Positions 1 to 11,700 of a DNA stretch of 64,000 bases are shown here, piece after piece. Position 1 is the first letter of the stretch; every line of letters starts with the position of its first letter. The DNA lies in contig JAADVB010000083.1 in assembly GCA_023334545.1 (NCBI GenBank), forward strand, positions 1 through 64,000, written 5' to 3'. The notes beneath the pieces were generated by a model that saw nothing but the letters and a program-made list of their open reading frames with translations, did not search any database and had not been told where the DNA came from. The translations under genes were made by a program, and so were the position numbers. This DNA is from Salisapilia sapeloensis (taxonomy: Eukaryota > Oomycota > Peronosporomycetes > Peronosporales > Salisapiliaceae).

Positions 1-239
1 ACAAGGGATTGCAACTCGGCATCCGAGATCTCTCGCTCGTCAATGAACAAACGCATGACTTTAGCTGCTAACTCTTGATACGACAGCTTGGCCCACTCTT
101 CGAGTGCATTGGCCGGGAGCTTTGGAAACTCATTTTCTTCCGGAACAAATAGACCTCTGTCGGAAGCCAAGCCGGAGAGCACAGCTTCTTCAAAGGTGAG
201 GCCACGGTCGGCGCCACGAGTGCTTCGGTACAGGACCAT
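1..239 (-). CDS. thrC: Threonine synthase, N-terminal part (gene runs off the left edge)
   Basis: The minus strand from the ATG at 239 reads without a stop to base 1, giving 79 residues. They begin with MVLYRSTRG, followed by TFEEAVLSGLASDRGLFVPE, the N-terminal signature of threonine synthase. Spacing and sequence resemble the yeast THR4 type. The enzyme converts O-phosphohomoserine to threonine with pyridoxal phosphate. The PLP-lysine region lies outside the window. The gene is transcribed away from ARP1, and only 123 bp separate the two start codons, so they probably share a promoter region. No targeting peptide precedes the conserved start. The identification is firm; intron content beyond the edge is unknown. 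Confidence 0.9.
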   Translation of the reverse strand, partial: MVLYRSTRGADRGLTFEEAVLSGLASDRGLFVPEENEFPKLPANALEEWAKLSYQELAAKVMRLFIDEREISDAELQSL

Positions 240-362
240 CAGTTATCGAAATGCTGGATGAGGTTTTATTTGTGGTCGATGCCGGGATCGCGCAAACATG
301 GATAGTGGAAAGGTCGCACGAAGGTCGCACAGGACACAATCATATCCAGATCGAGCAGCCGG
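240..362. promoter_or_regulatory. Divergent spacer between threonine synthase and ARP1
   Basis: 123 bp separate the two start codons, so both promoters must overlap here or extend into the first exons. GGTCGCAC occurs twice, 11 bp apart, near 312-330; whether it is a binding site is unknown. Confidence 0.35.
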
Positions 363-1696
363 ATGAGCGGGCGTGATGTGCTTGGGAACCAGCCTCTGGT
401 GATAGATAATGGTAGTGGTGTGATTAAGGCTGGATTTGCAGGAGGGGATGTCCCTCAAGTCGAGTTCCCGTCCTTTGTCGGATCGATAAAACACACACGG
501 ATCATGCCCGGTGGTGCGTACGAAGGTGCAGACGAGTTCGTCGGGAACCGCGTACAGCACCATCGTGGTCTCTTTCGCATCCGATATGCGATGGAGCATG
601 GCGTCGTCACGGATTGGAATGCCATGCACCGTATTTGGAGCCACATTTACTCGAAAGATCAGCTACACATTAACTCGGAAGAGCATCCAGTACGTCCATT
701 TCGATTGTATCATTGCAGCAGTACAGGTAGATGACATAGTATACGTAGGTTCTATTGACAGAAGCACCGTTGAACCCAGTGCAGAACCGGCAGCGAGCTG
801 GTGAAATATTTTTTGAAGCGTTTAACGTACCTTCGCTCTTCGTCTCGCCACAGGCTGTGCTTAGTCTATATGCATCCGGTCGAACGACTGGTGTCGTACT
901 AGATGTCGGTGATGGCGTCACCCACGTCGTGCCTGTCTACGAAAGTTTCACTCTCCCTCATGCCATCACTCGAATGGACATTGCCGGACGAGACGTGACG
1001 ACACAATTGCAACTCCTTCTTCGACGGTCAGGTCACACATTGTCTTCGTCGGCGGAGAAGGAGATCGTACGAGAGATTAAAGAGAAACTTTGTTACGTTG
1101 CGTTAAATCCACAGAAAGAAGAACAGATTGAAGCAGAGAGAGCTGTCATCAGCTCTACCTCGACAAATCATGACATTCTCAACGCACCTCTGTCGACACC
1201 ACAAGAGCCATCCAATACGGACGGCACTTCTACCTACTACTTACCTGACGGAACACTTCTTCGCGTACATATGACTACATCCTGTGGTATTATATCGTCT
1301 AATATGTTCTTATAGATGGGACCAGAGAAATTCCGTGCCCCGGAAGTCCTCTTCCGACCGGATCTCATCGGATCCGATGAAGGTGGTGTGCAAGATGCTC
1401 TCGTTCAGAGCGTCATGAAGTCGGATATGGATCTACGACGTACACTATTTAGTCAAATCGTTTTATCTGGAGGCTCGACGCTCTTCCCAGGCTTTGGCGA
1501 TCGACTGCTGAGTGAAGTTCGAAAGAAAGCACCCAAGGACATTAAGATTCGTATTTCTGCACCTCCCAACCGACGTCATTCGACGTGGGTCGGTGGGTCC
1601 ATCCTCGCTTCCCTCGCTACATTCAAGAACATGTGGATTACGAAAGCCGAGTACGAAGAACATGGACCGTCGATCTTACATCGACGAGGTCTTTAG
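363..1696 (+). CDS. ARP1: Actin-related protein ARP1 (centractin), dynactin subunit
   Basis: Three exons, 363-689, 749-1264 and 1316-1696, give 407 residues. The introns are 59 and 51 nt with GTACGT and GTACAT donors. The product keeps the actin fold: IDNGSG phosphate loop near residue 18, [12 protein letters not shown] near 155, [15 protein letters not shown] and a [10 protein letters not shown] stretch near the end. Closest family by eye is ARP1/centractin, from EYEEHG...LHRR at the C-terminus and NPQKEEQIE in the middle. ARP1 forms the short filament of dynactin, the cofactor that links cytoplasmic dynein to cargo. Compared with the usual 376 residues it carries an extra Ser/Thr-rich stretch of about 27 residues just before [10 protein letters not shown]. 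Its stop lies 25 bp from the stop of the facing transporter gene. Confidence 0.92.
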
Positions 1697-1721
1697 GCAT
1701 AAGACAACAATGTTGGTGAAA

Positions 1722-3179
1722 TTAAACAAACGTATTCGAGCGGTTACGACGTTGGAAAGAGTAGGATAGACCCCACGTAGCTACTGCCCACAGTAACCAT
1801 ACGACAGCAAAGAGTAGCAAGTCTCGGAGACCGTCATGGTCTTTGGAGCACGATGGATCGAGCACTGGTTGGCCATGGATGATGATCGTGCCGCAATGTG
1901 GAGCCCAGTGGTCTTTCAGCCATCCGAGGACAAGTGGCGATGGGACGTCCCCGAAGACATGGATGAGGAGCGTGTTGGCAGCAATAGCCATCGGACGTAG
2001 ACGAGGAGGAAAGAGTTCCATGACAGCGATGCTTTCGGCTGGAGCAGTTGCACATAGACAGAAGAAGCAACCGGCTAAGACTGTCATGAAAGCAGTGCGA
2101 TGGTAGGAGAGCGTAACCATGAAAAGTCCAAGGATCTCTGCAGCTGTGATGAGAGTGATCAACGTCGTGACAGCTAGGTAACAGCGTCGTCTAGAGAATA
2201 GAGGCGAGGTAGTATCTGTCGTTCCTTCTCGTTGCACCATCTTATCGACTACGATACCTCCTATAGGCGTTCCAATCGTACCTGTGATGACGATTAACAA
2301 GCCAAAGACTGTAGCTACTTGAGTTTCACTGTCAAAGAAACCGAGACCGATGAAAATGACAGGACTAAAGGTACTGAGAGATGCAAGGGAGAATGTATAA
2401 GCAGCGTACCCTGCAACGATCAGGACAAAATGGAAATTGCCAAAGATGGACAGCCACGGGTTTTCTGTCTCCGCTTCATCGACGGATGCTTTGAACTCAA
2501 TGTCACTACCATCCACTTTGTCGATGGACATTGGGATCGTTGCAATGCATAAAGATACGAGACATAGCATGAGGATCGCTTCGAGATAGAATGCAAACTG
2601 CCATCCAAGTGTTGAGGATGCGAAGAGAGCTCCATAGATGTATCCTGTCGCAGTTCCCACGGTGATAGAAGCGAGGAAAACTCCAAGATACATAGCACGA
2701 CGGCCTTTTGGGGCATGCAGATCAATAAATGGCGTGGCGACACATTGGAACGAGGCTTCCCCGACACCACTGAGAATGCGGCCGAATAGTAAGACCCAGT
2801 AGCTATCTGCTTGACGAGCAATGCCGCAGATAATGACCGCGAGCATCCATATCGACATGCCACCAGCGATCAGACGGAACGGTCTAACAGACAACGCAAG
2901 GAATCCAAAGAGCAGACTGCACACACAGTAACTAGCAATAAATGCAGAGGCGAGGAGGCCGAGGTAAAAGGACTGTTCTGTCGGTGGTACATGCAGCGTC
3001 GAGCTAATAAAGCTCTGGAACTGCTGCGGAGCCCCTGGGATGATCCCCCGATCGACATAATTCAACAAATTGATGGTACATAATAGTACAATAGCTCCTT
3101 GACTCGATAATGTACATGCAGCAGACTTGCGTTTAACTGTCGGCAGTAAAGGAGATGCGAGTTCCCGTTCATCTTCCAT
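1722..3179 (-). CDS. Spinster-like major facilitator superfamily transporter
   Basis: A single exon of 485 residues with about 12 hydrophobic segments. After a short acidic N-terminus, the first membrane segment carries NYVDRGIIPGAP, the signature of the Spinster (SPNS) branch of the major facilitator superfamily, whose members move sphingosine-1-phosphate, lysophospholipids or related lipids. GRILSGVGEASFQ in the middle is the matching loop and helix motif. A hydrophilic loop near residues 215-240 separates the two six-helix halves. The substrate cannot be read from sequence. The start ATG at 3179 is followed directly by the acidic tail MEDERELASPLL, which could hold a dileucine-type sorting signal (inference). 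Confidence 0.85.
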   Translation of the reverse strand: MEDERELASPLLPTVKRKSAACTLSSQGAIVLLCTINLLNYVDRGIIPGAPQQFQSFISSTLHVPPTEQSFYLGLLASAFIASYCVCSLLFGFLALSVRPFRLIAGGMSIWMLAVIICGIARQADSYWVLLFGRILSGVGEASFQCVATPFIDLHAPKGRRAMYLGVFLASITVGTATGYIYGALFASSTLGWQFAFYLEAILMLCLVSLCIATIPMSIDKVDGSDIEFKASVDEAETENPWLSIFGNFHFVLIVAGYAAYTFSLASLSTFSPVIFIGLGFFDSETQVATVFGLLIVITGTIGTPIGGIVVDKMVQREGTTDTTSPLFSRRRCYLAVTTLITLITAAEILGLFMVTLSYHRTAFMTVLAGCFFCLCATAPAESIAVMELFPPRLRPMAIAANTLLIHVFGDVPSPLVLGWLKDHWAPHCGTIIIHGQPVLDPSCSKDHDGLRDLLLFAVVWLLWAVATWGLSYSFQRRNRSNTFV

Positions 3180-3405
3180 CTTCTCGTCCGATCAAATTCG
3201 CTTCGATCGACTAGCTTCAAAAACCGATATGATGTATACACACTTCAAGTCAGAAGATTGACATGACAAGGAATGGATTAGGAAGTCGATTTCTATCATG
3301 CAACCATGACAAAGATGATATTAGACGGCAAAAATCACTTTGGTATTGACGTTATGCCTTATACGAGACGACTATTCCACTTTCGTCTGGAAGATTTTGT
3401 CGCAT

Positions 3406-3665
3406 TTAGTAGTACGGGCCGAAAGGTGGGCGGTCCCAGTAGGGAGAGTAGTAGGGGCGGTAGTATGGATATCCACCATAGAAGAACTCTTGATTGTCTT
3501 TTGTACAAAGTGTGTCAGGGCAAGCGATAGCATGAGTAGTGTAGAGAGTACGATACCTTCGTTTTGTGCGTTCTCTTGCAGCATGTTGTTCGCGTCTTCG
3601 TCTGCAATGACAGGCGATGCAATGTACAAGAGCGCGATAAGAGCGAAGATGGATGAAGTCTTCAT
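3406..3665 (-). CDS. Small secreted protein with a Tyr/Pro/Gly-rich tail
   Basis: Two exons, 3665-3557 and 3497-3406, with a 59-nt intron (GTATCG donor, CTGAC branch-like site, AAAAG acceptor), give only 66 residues. Residues 1-21 (MKTSSIFALIALLYIASPVIA) form a textbook signal peptide with cleavage expected before DEDANN. The mature part is an acidic, Asn/Gln-rich stretch followed by a tail of about 30 residues dominated by Tyr, Pro and Gly (FFYGGYPYYRPYYSPYWDRP and similar). There is no cysteine in the mature part. Such tails occur in secreted or wall-associated low-complexity proteins of oomycetes (general knowledge), but I recognise no family. Without splicing, the tail would be lost in another frame, which supports the intron. 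Confidence 0.72.
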
Positions 3666-4365
3666 GCTGTTCAGGCAGTTTTTTGGAGTTTGGAGGTTGT
3701 TCTTGGACTGTAGAAGGCGAAAAGCCAAGTGAGCTATCGTTGGACTCTGGCAACTGAAAGCAGCGGTCATCTTCATCCCAATCTTTCGGCAACCGTCAGC
3801 GGATGCATCTAGACATAAAAGTTTCTTTGCGACTCCATCAATCCACTTCTTGAGCTTTTGTGGTAAGTTCGGTCGGCAGGTACATGTCAATCGCTTAGCA
3901 GACTTTTCGTACACGAATGCATCACGCAGGAAGCTTGTCAAGTATTGGATCACTGCAAATTTCTGCATTATATGATAGATAATGATCCCATTCACAGATA
4001 GATCATGATTGAAGCCTCTCGTGCGAGTATGTAAATTCAGTTGTCAAAAATAAGTTCATGGTAACCTAGGAATACAATGTATCTTCCGATATCAATGCCT
4101 CTTCCAAATACTATAGACCATTTATTTAGTGTCCTACAACCAAACTGTCGCCTCGAAATGCATTCCAGTACTCGCATTGATGTTTTGATGCGCATATACA
4201 TTTCGCGCGGTACATATGCATTGCCATATTCATTCATATGTTCGGCATGGTATAGATTGATATTTGCTTTTTGATGAGATGTTTGTAGATTAAACTGGGG
4301 ACTAGGCTTTCTGTTGTTGCGTGAAATCCACGACAAGTATGCTAATGTACAAAATAGATTAAGGT
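3666..4365. other. Intergenic stretch without a recognisable gene
   Basis: About 700 bp between the ankyrin-repeat gene and the small secreted protein gene, both on the minus strand. It must contain the 3' end of the first and the promoter of the second. Open frames here lack an ATG start or any family resemblance. No repeat, tRNA or hairpin stood out. Confidence 0.5.
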
Positions 4366-5302
4366 TTACGGTGAAGTTGAATGAGACTGTAATATATCCG
4401 TCTGTGATACATTGTCAGCGAAGTGTAGACCCAAGCGACGTCTCAATAGCTCTAATATGTTTGTACTTGCGAGGACGTATTCCATAGCTGTTTTCCCTTG
4501 GAAGTTTTTTCGTTTCCACATTGACGCTAACAGTGCTTGTCTCGAGTCTAGAAGCTCCAATGCCATACACAGCAATGTGGTTCCGTGCTGTCGCCTAGCA
4601 GCCCAGTGAAAAGCTGTATCTCCCTAGTTTCCGGATAAGCAAAATAAAATGTCAGATACTTTGGCTGAGTACAGTGTTCATACATGGCTGTCGGTATGTA
4701 TAACTGATGCCCCACATCGAAGGAGTAGGGCACAAACTGTCCCATGGCCAGCGCGTGCTGCTTCGATCAACGGTGTCGTTCGGCTTGCGCTGGTATCGAC
4801 GACATCCACACTGGATCCAAGTGTAATAAGGAATGCCACAGTATGCTGCTGTCCACACCTATGAGAGAAGGGTCGAAGACATCCGATAGTATGATTAAGT
4901 AGATGTACGTGCATGAGCATACAGCTTTATGGATACCACGAAGCTGTATGAAGTAGAGTTCGTCTGCCATCCAAAGGACGAGGGCTCCTCCTATTTATGA
5001 GCTCTTCAACACCTTCGATGAGTAGAAACTTGTACAGCATATCTAAATTGTTCTGCTCAATAGCTGTCCAAGCTGTGCCTTCGTACTGCATCACATCTCT
5101 TCTCATATCTCCACGCGTTCCTTTCCCGTCGTCACTTGTACTTAGAGAGGCTTCTTTCAGTTGATTCCATTTATCCAATTCGTTTCCGTCAACTACTTGA
5201 AGCGCTTCCTATTTCCCATGTCAAGAAATTTCCAAGATTCGAGTAGGAATAACTGCCGTACATTGAGTACAACATTGATATCAGGCTTACTTGGTGCAGC
5301 AT
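4366..5302 (-). CDS. Ankyrin-repeat protein
   Basis: Four exons on the minus strand: 5302-5291, 5208-4937, 4858-4684 and 4623-4366, giving 238 residues. Introns are 82, 78 and 60 nt. The first exon encodes only MLHQ; it was chosen because the frame of exon 2 is open with no ATG back to a clean AAATAG acceptor, and the GTAAGC donor after ATGCTGCACCAA restores phase. Ankyrin units are visible as RRTLLHTASWCGQQHTVAFL, TTPLIEAARAGHGTVCALLL, GDTAFHWAARRQHG and KTAMEYVLASTNILELLRRR, about four repeats. The N-terminus contains WTAIEQNNLDMLYKFLL, a degenerate capping repeat. This is a protein-protein interaction module; no catalytic domain is present and the partner is unknown. Confidence 0.78.
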
Positions 5303-5557
5303 TGTGACTTCTTCTTCTTTCCTCTCGCTTTGCTCTTAGTACAGACATCTCCAATACACTTAAGCTAACTATCCTATTGAGACTAGAACCAATGCGTTCG
5401 TTTCTTGACCCCTGCGTGAGGGTTACATTCGCTACAATCTAATTCGGGATCGCAGACGTGTAGTTCAATTCTAAATATCCTCTAGTCTGATCATGGTGGC
5501 TAGAAGTAAAGTGAGATCTTCGCAGTATAATTGAGGGCAAACGTAGTTGGAATTAAA

Positions 5558-7320
5558 ATGGCAGTCAATGACAAGCATCGAGTTCGAGCTCTATTAGACG
5601 AAAGCAATGCGAGAGTTAAACTAGTTCGAATGGGGAAAGCACTGTCGACAGTCCTATCCGCAATTGATACAAGTGATGACGCTTCTAAGCAACACGATCA
5701 ATACTCTTCTGGCCCTCACTACAGCTCCTATCAAGATTATGTCGATAGCAAGGTTTCACGAGTAAACGGTCTCCATCAAGGTTCCCGACGCAGGGCACTC
5801 TCCCATGCAGAGCTTCCTGCATTGAAGAATTTACTTCCACCCGATCCAGAGCCAAACGATGAGAGCACAAGAACAAAATTAATAAGAGCTGTAAATAAGG
5901 CCATTCAGCTTCGTAGACTAAAGATGGAGCTGCCTCATGTCAAGCCTGCCATGTTGTGGCCAAAGAATGGACACCTAGCCTATGAGGAGCTGATGAAGTC
6001 AGAACGATGTGCACGCCAGGGTCGAACATGTACAAATACGACAACACCAATGATTGATGAAGCAATGGCGAACAAACACACTAAAGTACCACTACGCTAT
6101 GGCGACATGGTCTGCTTCATTTCAATGAGCAGTCAATTACCGCTTGCAATGAAGTCGATTGATCGAGCTTACTTTTCTAAAGACAACGTTACAAGTCCTT
6201 CCATGGCCTTTTCTATTGTAAGCGCTTCGTGTATGAATAGATCTTTTCAACAGACTACTAAGGTTTTATTTGTCTACAGGTAGACTTTCGAAACCCAAGC
6301 CGAATAGGTCCAGTCCGATTTTCAGAGTCATTTTGGATCCGACTTCATCCAGATTGTGCCATTGGGAATAGGAAGAGCAAATCTCGTGGTCAATTGACAG
6401 AGACACAATACTACCTTGGCGCACCGGGCTCACTCAACATTGAAGAAGGTGTAAAAGTCACTATTCCGTCAGGAAGGCATCGAGGCAGTCATGTAAAACG
6501 AATGAAGTCAAAAAGTCGCGGGAGCAAACGAAGGCCGATCTCTCGAGCAATTTCTATGGCGTTTAAACTTGTTGCGATGAAAGCAAATGTTCCTCGATCA
6601 GATATGTACGGCGATGACGCAGCTACTCGGGCGTTTACAATCGAGTCCAATGAATCAGTATCTCGTCTGGCAAAGTGGAACTTTATCCCGGTTCAAGTGC
6701 CTGCTTCTCTCTCATCGAAAATGGTATCTGCAATAGACCCGGAGGATATCGTATACGACGAGGGTGAAGACTTATTACTTAATTGTGAAATTATTCGACT
6801 CCGGATGCACAACTACTTTTTAGAAGTTGATGATACTTGTAAACGAGTTGTTGTCCGTGAATGTAAAAGCACACGAGGTGGCTCCGAACCAGATAAACAC
6901 AATGTTCCTGTTGAATCGCTTTGGCAAGTACGGCTACTTCGACATGAGCCGTCTACTTTCGGTAGCAACTTGGTTATGGAAGAAGAGGTCATTCAAGAAG
7001 CAAAGTGGTTTCGACACCAACGAGACAAGCTACGACAGATTCAAGCCAGCATAGAAGAAAAAGGTTCAACGCTCCAGGACGTCAAGCATTCGAATGAGAA
7101 AGTATGGAAGCAAAGTAATGGTACATTCGCCCAGCTCGAGCGTGCTAAGCTCGAAAAGTTGCAAACCTACGTCGGTGTCCATCCCACGCAACAAAGACCG
7201 ATTCACCCAAGCTGCGACAAACTTCATCTTCCCAGAATACCTAAAGATGGTCAAGGCACGACTTGCAAGTATAGACGCAACACGAGTAACAAAGACAAAG
7301 GTAGACTTGGTAGGAGATAA
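5558..7320 (+). CDS. Uncharacterised basic protein, possible beta-rich domains
   Basis: Two exons, 5558-6217 and 6280-7320, joined over a 62-nt intron (GTAAGC donor), give 566 residues. I do not recognise the family. The N-terminal 200 residues are charged and mostly helical in character. From about 195 on, KVPLRYGDMVCFIS and FWIRLHPDCAIG alternate hydrophobic and polar residues like a beta-trefoil or MIR-type fold, and a similar pattern recurs near 350-420 (KWNFIPVQ, FLEVDD, VVVREC). A strongly basic linker (KRMKSKSRGSKRRP) separates them. The last 130 residues form a likely coiled coil around WFRHQRDKLRQIQA, followed by a basic Pro/Lys tail. A frame open from 5531 begins with TTG; the ATG at 5558 is the likely start. 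Confidence 0.65.
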
Positions 7321-7436
7321 GCGGAATATATCAAGCACTTGAAGAAAAGTATAGAACGACATCTGGAGAGTGTCCAGATGTCCACGTGCGGTATGCAAAA
7401 TGGATCAAAGTCTCACTTTGGCATTTACTAGTAAAG

Positions 7437-8768
7437 ATGAATCTACCAGGACAACGCTGCGTTGGATGTGCCATCCTTCTTCTCACATGCATCTATCTCT
7501 CTACCGTCGAACTTGCTTCGCTACCGTCGGACGAATATGTGTATCAAGTACGAGCGCTTGATGCCAAAAACTGTTCTTGCGATGACGATAAGCTCTGCCT
7601 TCCTATCGCAATGACCCATCGGAACGAAAGTCAGCGGCAGGAAGTATTTGCTTTCTCCGTGACTGACAACGATCAGTGGAAGCAATACGACTGGGACCAG
7701 GTACCACGTACAAATTCTTTGACTGTAGCATGCACTCACATCCATGCAGTTGACGACAGTAGCGTGGAATGAGGACCCTGAACTGCTTTGCCATGCCCAC
7801 AGTCGTGGTGTCAAAGTCGTGATATTGCACAACTTTAATAACGCGAGCCAAGTATGTGACCCCGCGAGTCGACGCGAATGGATCCTAGACACCAAGCAGC
7901 GGATCCTTGACACCCATACGGATGGTGTCAACATCGATACGGAGACTGCAATGAAAGGACAAGATGCCGAGTGTCTCGCGACTCTCGTTCGAGAACTACG
8001 TGCTGAACTTGAAAACCATGAACTCACAGCGAAAGCGCAGATCACGTTTGACGTGCCGTGGGCTCCTCGTGGTGTCGATGACCGATACTATCGATGGCAG
8101 GAGCTAGCCAACGCATCCGACTTCCTCTTTGTCATGAGTGTACGTTATGAAGTATAAGGGAGAATGCAGTGTCCTCATCGTCAGAATAGTACGACATGCG
8201 GAGTCAGATCTACTACCAATGCATCGCAGCTGCTAACTCGCCACTCGCACTTGTGAAACAAGGGCTGGAAGAGTACATCTACGGAAACTTTGTCGACCCA
8301 TCCAAGCTAGTGGTCGGACTCCCATGGTACGGATACAAGTACAACTGTACCTCGTACAGCAGCGTGAATGAGATTTGCACCATCCAACAAGTACGTCCTG
8401 TAGTTTTTATCATTCTACATTATGCCGAATGAATATGAGAATAGGAAGAGTTCCATGGAGCACCATGTAGTGATGCTGCTGGCGATCAAATTGTCTACAG
8501 CACGATCCAAGAGATCATCCGTGATCAAGACATCGACGTCAAGTGGGATAACTTGACCAAGTCTCCGTATTTTGCTTACGAAGATGACGATGAACAAACA
8601 TACCAGCTCTTCTTTGACAACCCCGAGAGTTTATCGATCAAGTATGCACTCGCGAAAGACTTGGGTCTACGTGGTGTCGGTATGTGGAACGCAGATTTAG
8701 TGGATTACACGGGAGCATACGTCAACGAAACCAAAGCCATGTGGGACTCAATGAAGCAAGGAGCCTAG
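7437..8768 (+). CDS. CTBS: Di-N-acetylchitobiase (GH18), secreted or vacuolar
   Basis: Four exons, 7437-7700, 7750-8139, 8190-8390 and 8445-8768, with introns of 49, 50 and 54 nt, give 392 residues. Residues 1 to about 27 are a signal peptide (hydrophobic CVGCAILLLTCIYLS core). The GH18 active-site motif is DGVNIDTE, with the Asp, Asp and Glu of the DxxDxDxE pattern in place. Further chitobiase features are TVAWNEDPELLCHAHSRG, FLFVMSYD, VVGLPWYGYKYNC, GAPCSDAAGDQ and LRGVGMWNADLVDY. The enzyme removes reducing-end GlcNAc from chitobiose-Asn cores in lysosome-like compartments. Several NxT/S sites suggest N-glycosylation. The stop is 28 bp from the stop of the facing HIRA gene. Confidence 0.9.
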
Positions 8769-8795
8769 CCTAATCATCTCAAACATGTATTCTTG

Positions 8796-11700
8796 CTAAA
8801 GCGGAGACGCATTCACTTCTTCCGTCCGTTCGGTACTGTCACGTAGCATCAGTTGATACTTGGTCACCACGCGTTGTAGCGATCGGTTCTTTGCCATGAT
8901 CGGTAGCACTTGATTCGTTAGTAGCTCTCGCTTCGACATACCCTGTACATCGCATCAGCACATACTTCGTATACATCTACAACACGTCTCGTTACCAATA
9001 TCGATGGATCCCACACTTCACTATCGGATGTGGTGTGGAATGGACCCATGAGCTCTGCGCAAAGTTCTTCCAATCGACTCACGTCTTCATCTTGCGCTAA
9101 GAAGCGAGCATACGCTTGTATCCTACCTCCAGTTATCAGTACAAAGCCTACAGCATCATCTATTTGTACCTACCAGTACCGATACTCCTTGGCACTACGA
9201 AGCACTCTAGCAGACGCCACCTGGTGCTCCAAGTGACTACGAGTAATGTTCCGCTGCAGTAAAGAGTCATGGATGCCAGACAACATCGCCGACGATACGC
9301 CTCGATGTGTACGACTGTACCCTGCAGCATTCTGTAGTCGACGCAACGGACCGATAGGAATGCTATTCACACTCACAGCATCCGTCGGTAGACTCGAGGC
9401 AAAGTCGGAAAAGACAAAGCTGTCGTCAGCTGCACGCATCCATACCTGCATGTCTTTATCAAAGAGGAAGGACTGCATGCTAGACGACCCTTTGCCGTCC
9501 TTACTCGACACGACGAACGTGATGAGAGGCATCCCGTCCGACGTCAAGTTGCATCGAAGGAGTGTCAGTCGCTTCATTGCACTATCCTCGAGACTCGTGA
9601 CGGACTCTATCGACTCGGACAACGTCTGCTTTCCAGCACAAACGTTCCATATCCGTAGCTTACCATCCGACAAGAGGACGAGTAAGTATGGAGACAGCTT
9701 TGGATTGCATTCGAGTACAGAAGGTGCACTTCCGAGAGAGATACAAGGAAAGAGTCGACGACCGGACGCAGACAAGAGGTACAAGTCTCCGCTACTCGTA
9801 GCAAAAGCACAGAAGCGAGCGTTGCCGACAGCACAGCTAATGCGTCCAGGCACTCTATCCATCCACTTGATTTGCGTCGTGGAGCGACATGTAATGGTTG
9901 AAAAGACAGGACCATGCTCTTCCACCATCTCGTCATTCACTTCAATGTTATGCACATTCACTTCCACTTGACACTTGCTACTTTCCTCTGACGGATGGAG
10001 ACGAGGCTCATCAGTCGCCACATCCATATCAATCGTAAAGCTAAGACGAATAGGAAACTCTGGGAGAATGCGAGTCTGCGTACTGGAACTAGTGCCAGTC
10101 GAAAGCTTCTTTGGCGGACGAGACGCCACTTCTCTCGACTTGGATGCTGGTGTCGTCTGCTTCTCTTCTCTCTTTCGCTTCAAGGAAGAATCAGTCTTCG
10201 CTTTTGTCTTGGCTTTTGTAACTATCGTCTTCGTGCTAGTGGATGGTTCAGAGGTACCTGCCATGCGATTCTCCATGACAGTCGTATCAGACGGCACGTC
10301 TCCATTCGGAGTGGTAGAAGAGGTTACTGTCACTGGTGCAATCTTCTTCTTATCGCTCTTTTTCACCGTTAGAACATTCACATCTTTCGTCTCCTTCTTT
10401 TTTCTCGGCACAAGCGTATTCATCGTCGATGAAGGCGTTTCGACTGCTGGTGCTGATGTCGTCACTTTCGTCTCTGGCTTAGACGCTTGTTCCATCTCCA
10501 ACTGGATCGGATTCTCTGCTAATTCCGAAGCTAGTGTCACACCTGCTCTCGATCCGTACTTGGCCTGAAGTAGTTTACTCTGCTCTGTAGATGACAACGG
10601 ACTTCCGATCTCATTCGAGGTGAATTGGAAGCAGCAGATGGAGCCGTCGAGAGATGATGCTAGGAGGATCGAATCGTCTCCTGCCCACGTGAGGTCCGTG
10701 ACACAGGCATCAAAGCAGTCTTTCACGACAGCTAAAGGCCTAGCGAGGTGAGCTAACCAGATACTCACGGCTGCATCTTCTCCTCCAACTGCACAACAAG
10801 CGAATTCTTTTTCCGGTGCTGCTTTCGACGATAGCAATTTAGGATTAAATCGAGTGCATGTCACGACACTCTGATGTCCGACAAACTTGACGTCGTTCGT
10901 CCATGTACCTCGATCCAGCAACGCTGCAATGTTCTTCTTTGACTTGAACGCATGGGTAGCACATAGGACAGAGCCGTCTGGAGACCAGGATAGACGACGG
11001 AAGTGAGACGTCGCAGCACACGACTCGAATGGTTCTGATATCGATGTGCTTTCCTACAGCCGTGTTAGACGTGAATATAGAGGAAGAAGGATGCATATTA
11101 CCTTCCAGTTGTCCACCTGCCACATCCGAACGGTCTTGTCTTCACCTGCACTAGAGAGATACTATAACTTTTATTAGATTAGACCGTATGCAGACGGATA
11201 AAAGGGGATACTTTGCCAACGGGATCCCACGCAACTCCCTTCACCCATCCACTGTGGCCGGTGAGAACTTGTAGAGGCTGTGTCATGCTTGGCTTTATAC
11301 TGGCACTATCGACTGCCCAGATGACGATAGAATTGTCAATACTGCAGCTAGCAAGCATTCGATCGTCGGGAGACCAAGCAACGTCTTGAACGTCTATTGC
11401 ATCGTTAGTAGGCTGCCTATAAGGGATAAAGGTCGGTCGTACCCATGGTATGGCGCTTGAGACTTGCACATCTAGTCCAGTTTTCTTTATTCGGCTTCGC
11501 TGTTGATCCGAATGGAACGGGTGGAGGTGCACCGCTCTGGAGTTCGTATAGGAAGACGAATTGATCGTCCGATCCGGACGCAAGGTACCTATTTTATTGA
11601 TAGAGTACATTTATACATTGTCAAGCTTTGTAGATGTGTGTAAAAGATACCTTCCATGCCCAGCCCATCGAACGCAGTTGACTGCTTGCTGGTGGAAAGA

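Noticed and set aside
3666-3995. N-terminal extension of the small secreted protein
   Set aside because: The internal Met at 3665 starts a perfect signal peptide; the upstream part looks like leader sequence.
4037-4336. Minus-strand open frame downstream of the ankyrin gene
   Set aside because: No ATG start, no splice link and no protein-like features.
9975-10568. Long open frame antisense to HIRA
   Set aside because: It mirrors the Ser/Thr/Lys-rich HIRA linker; composition is a strand shadow with no family.
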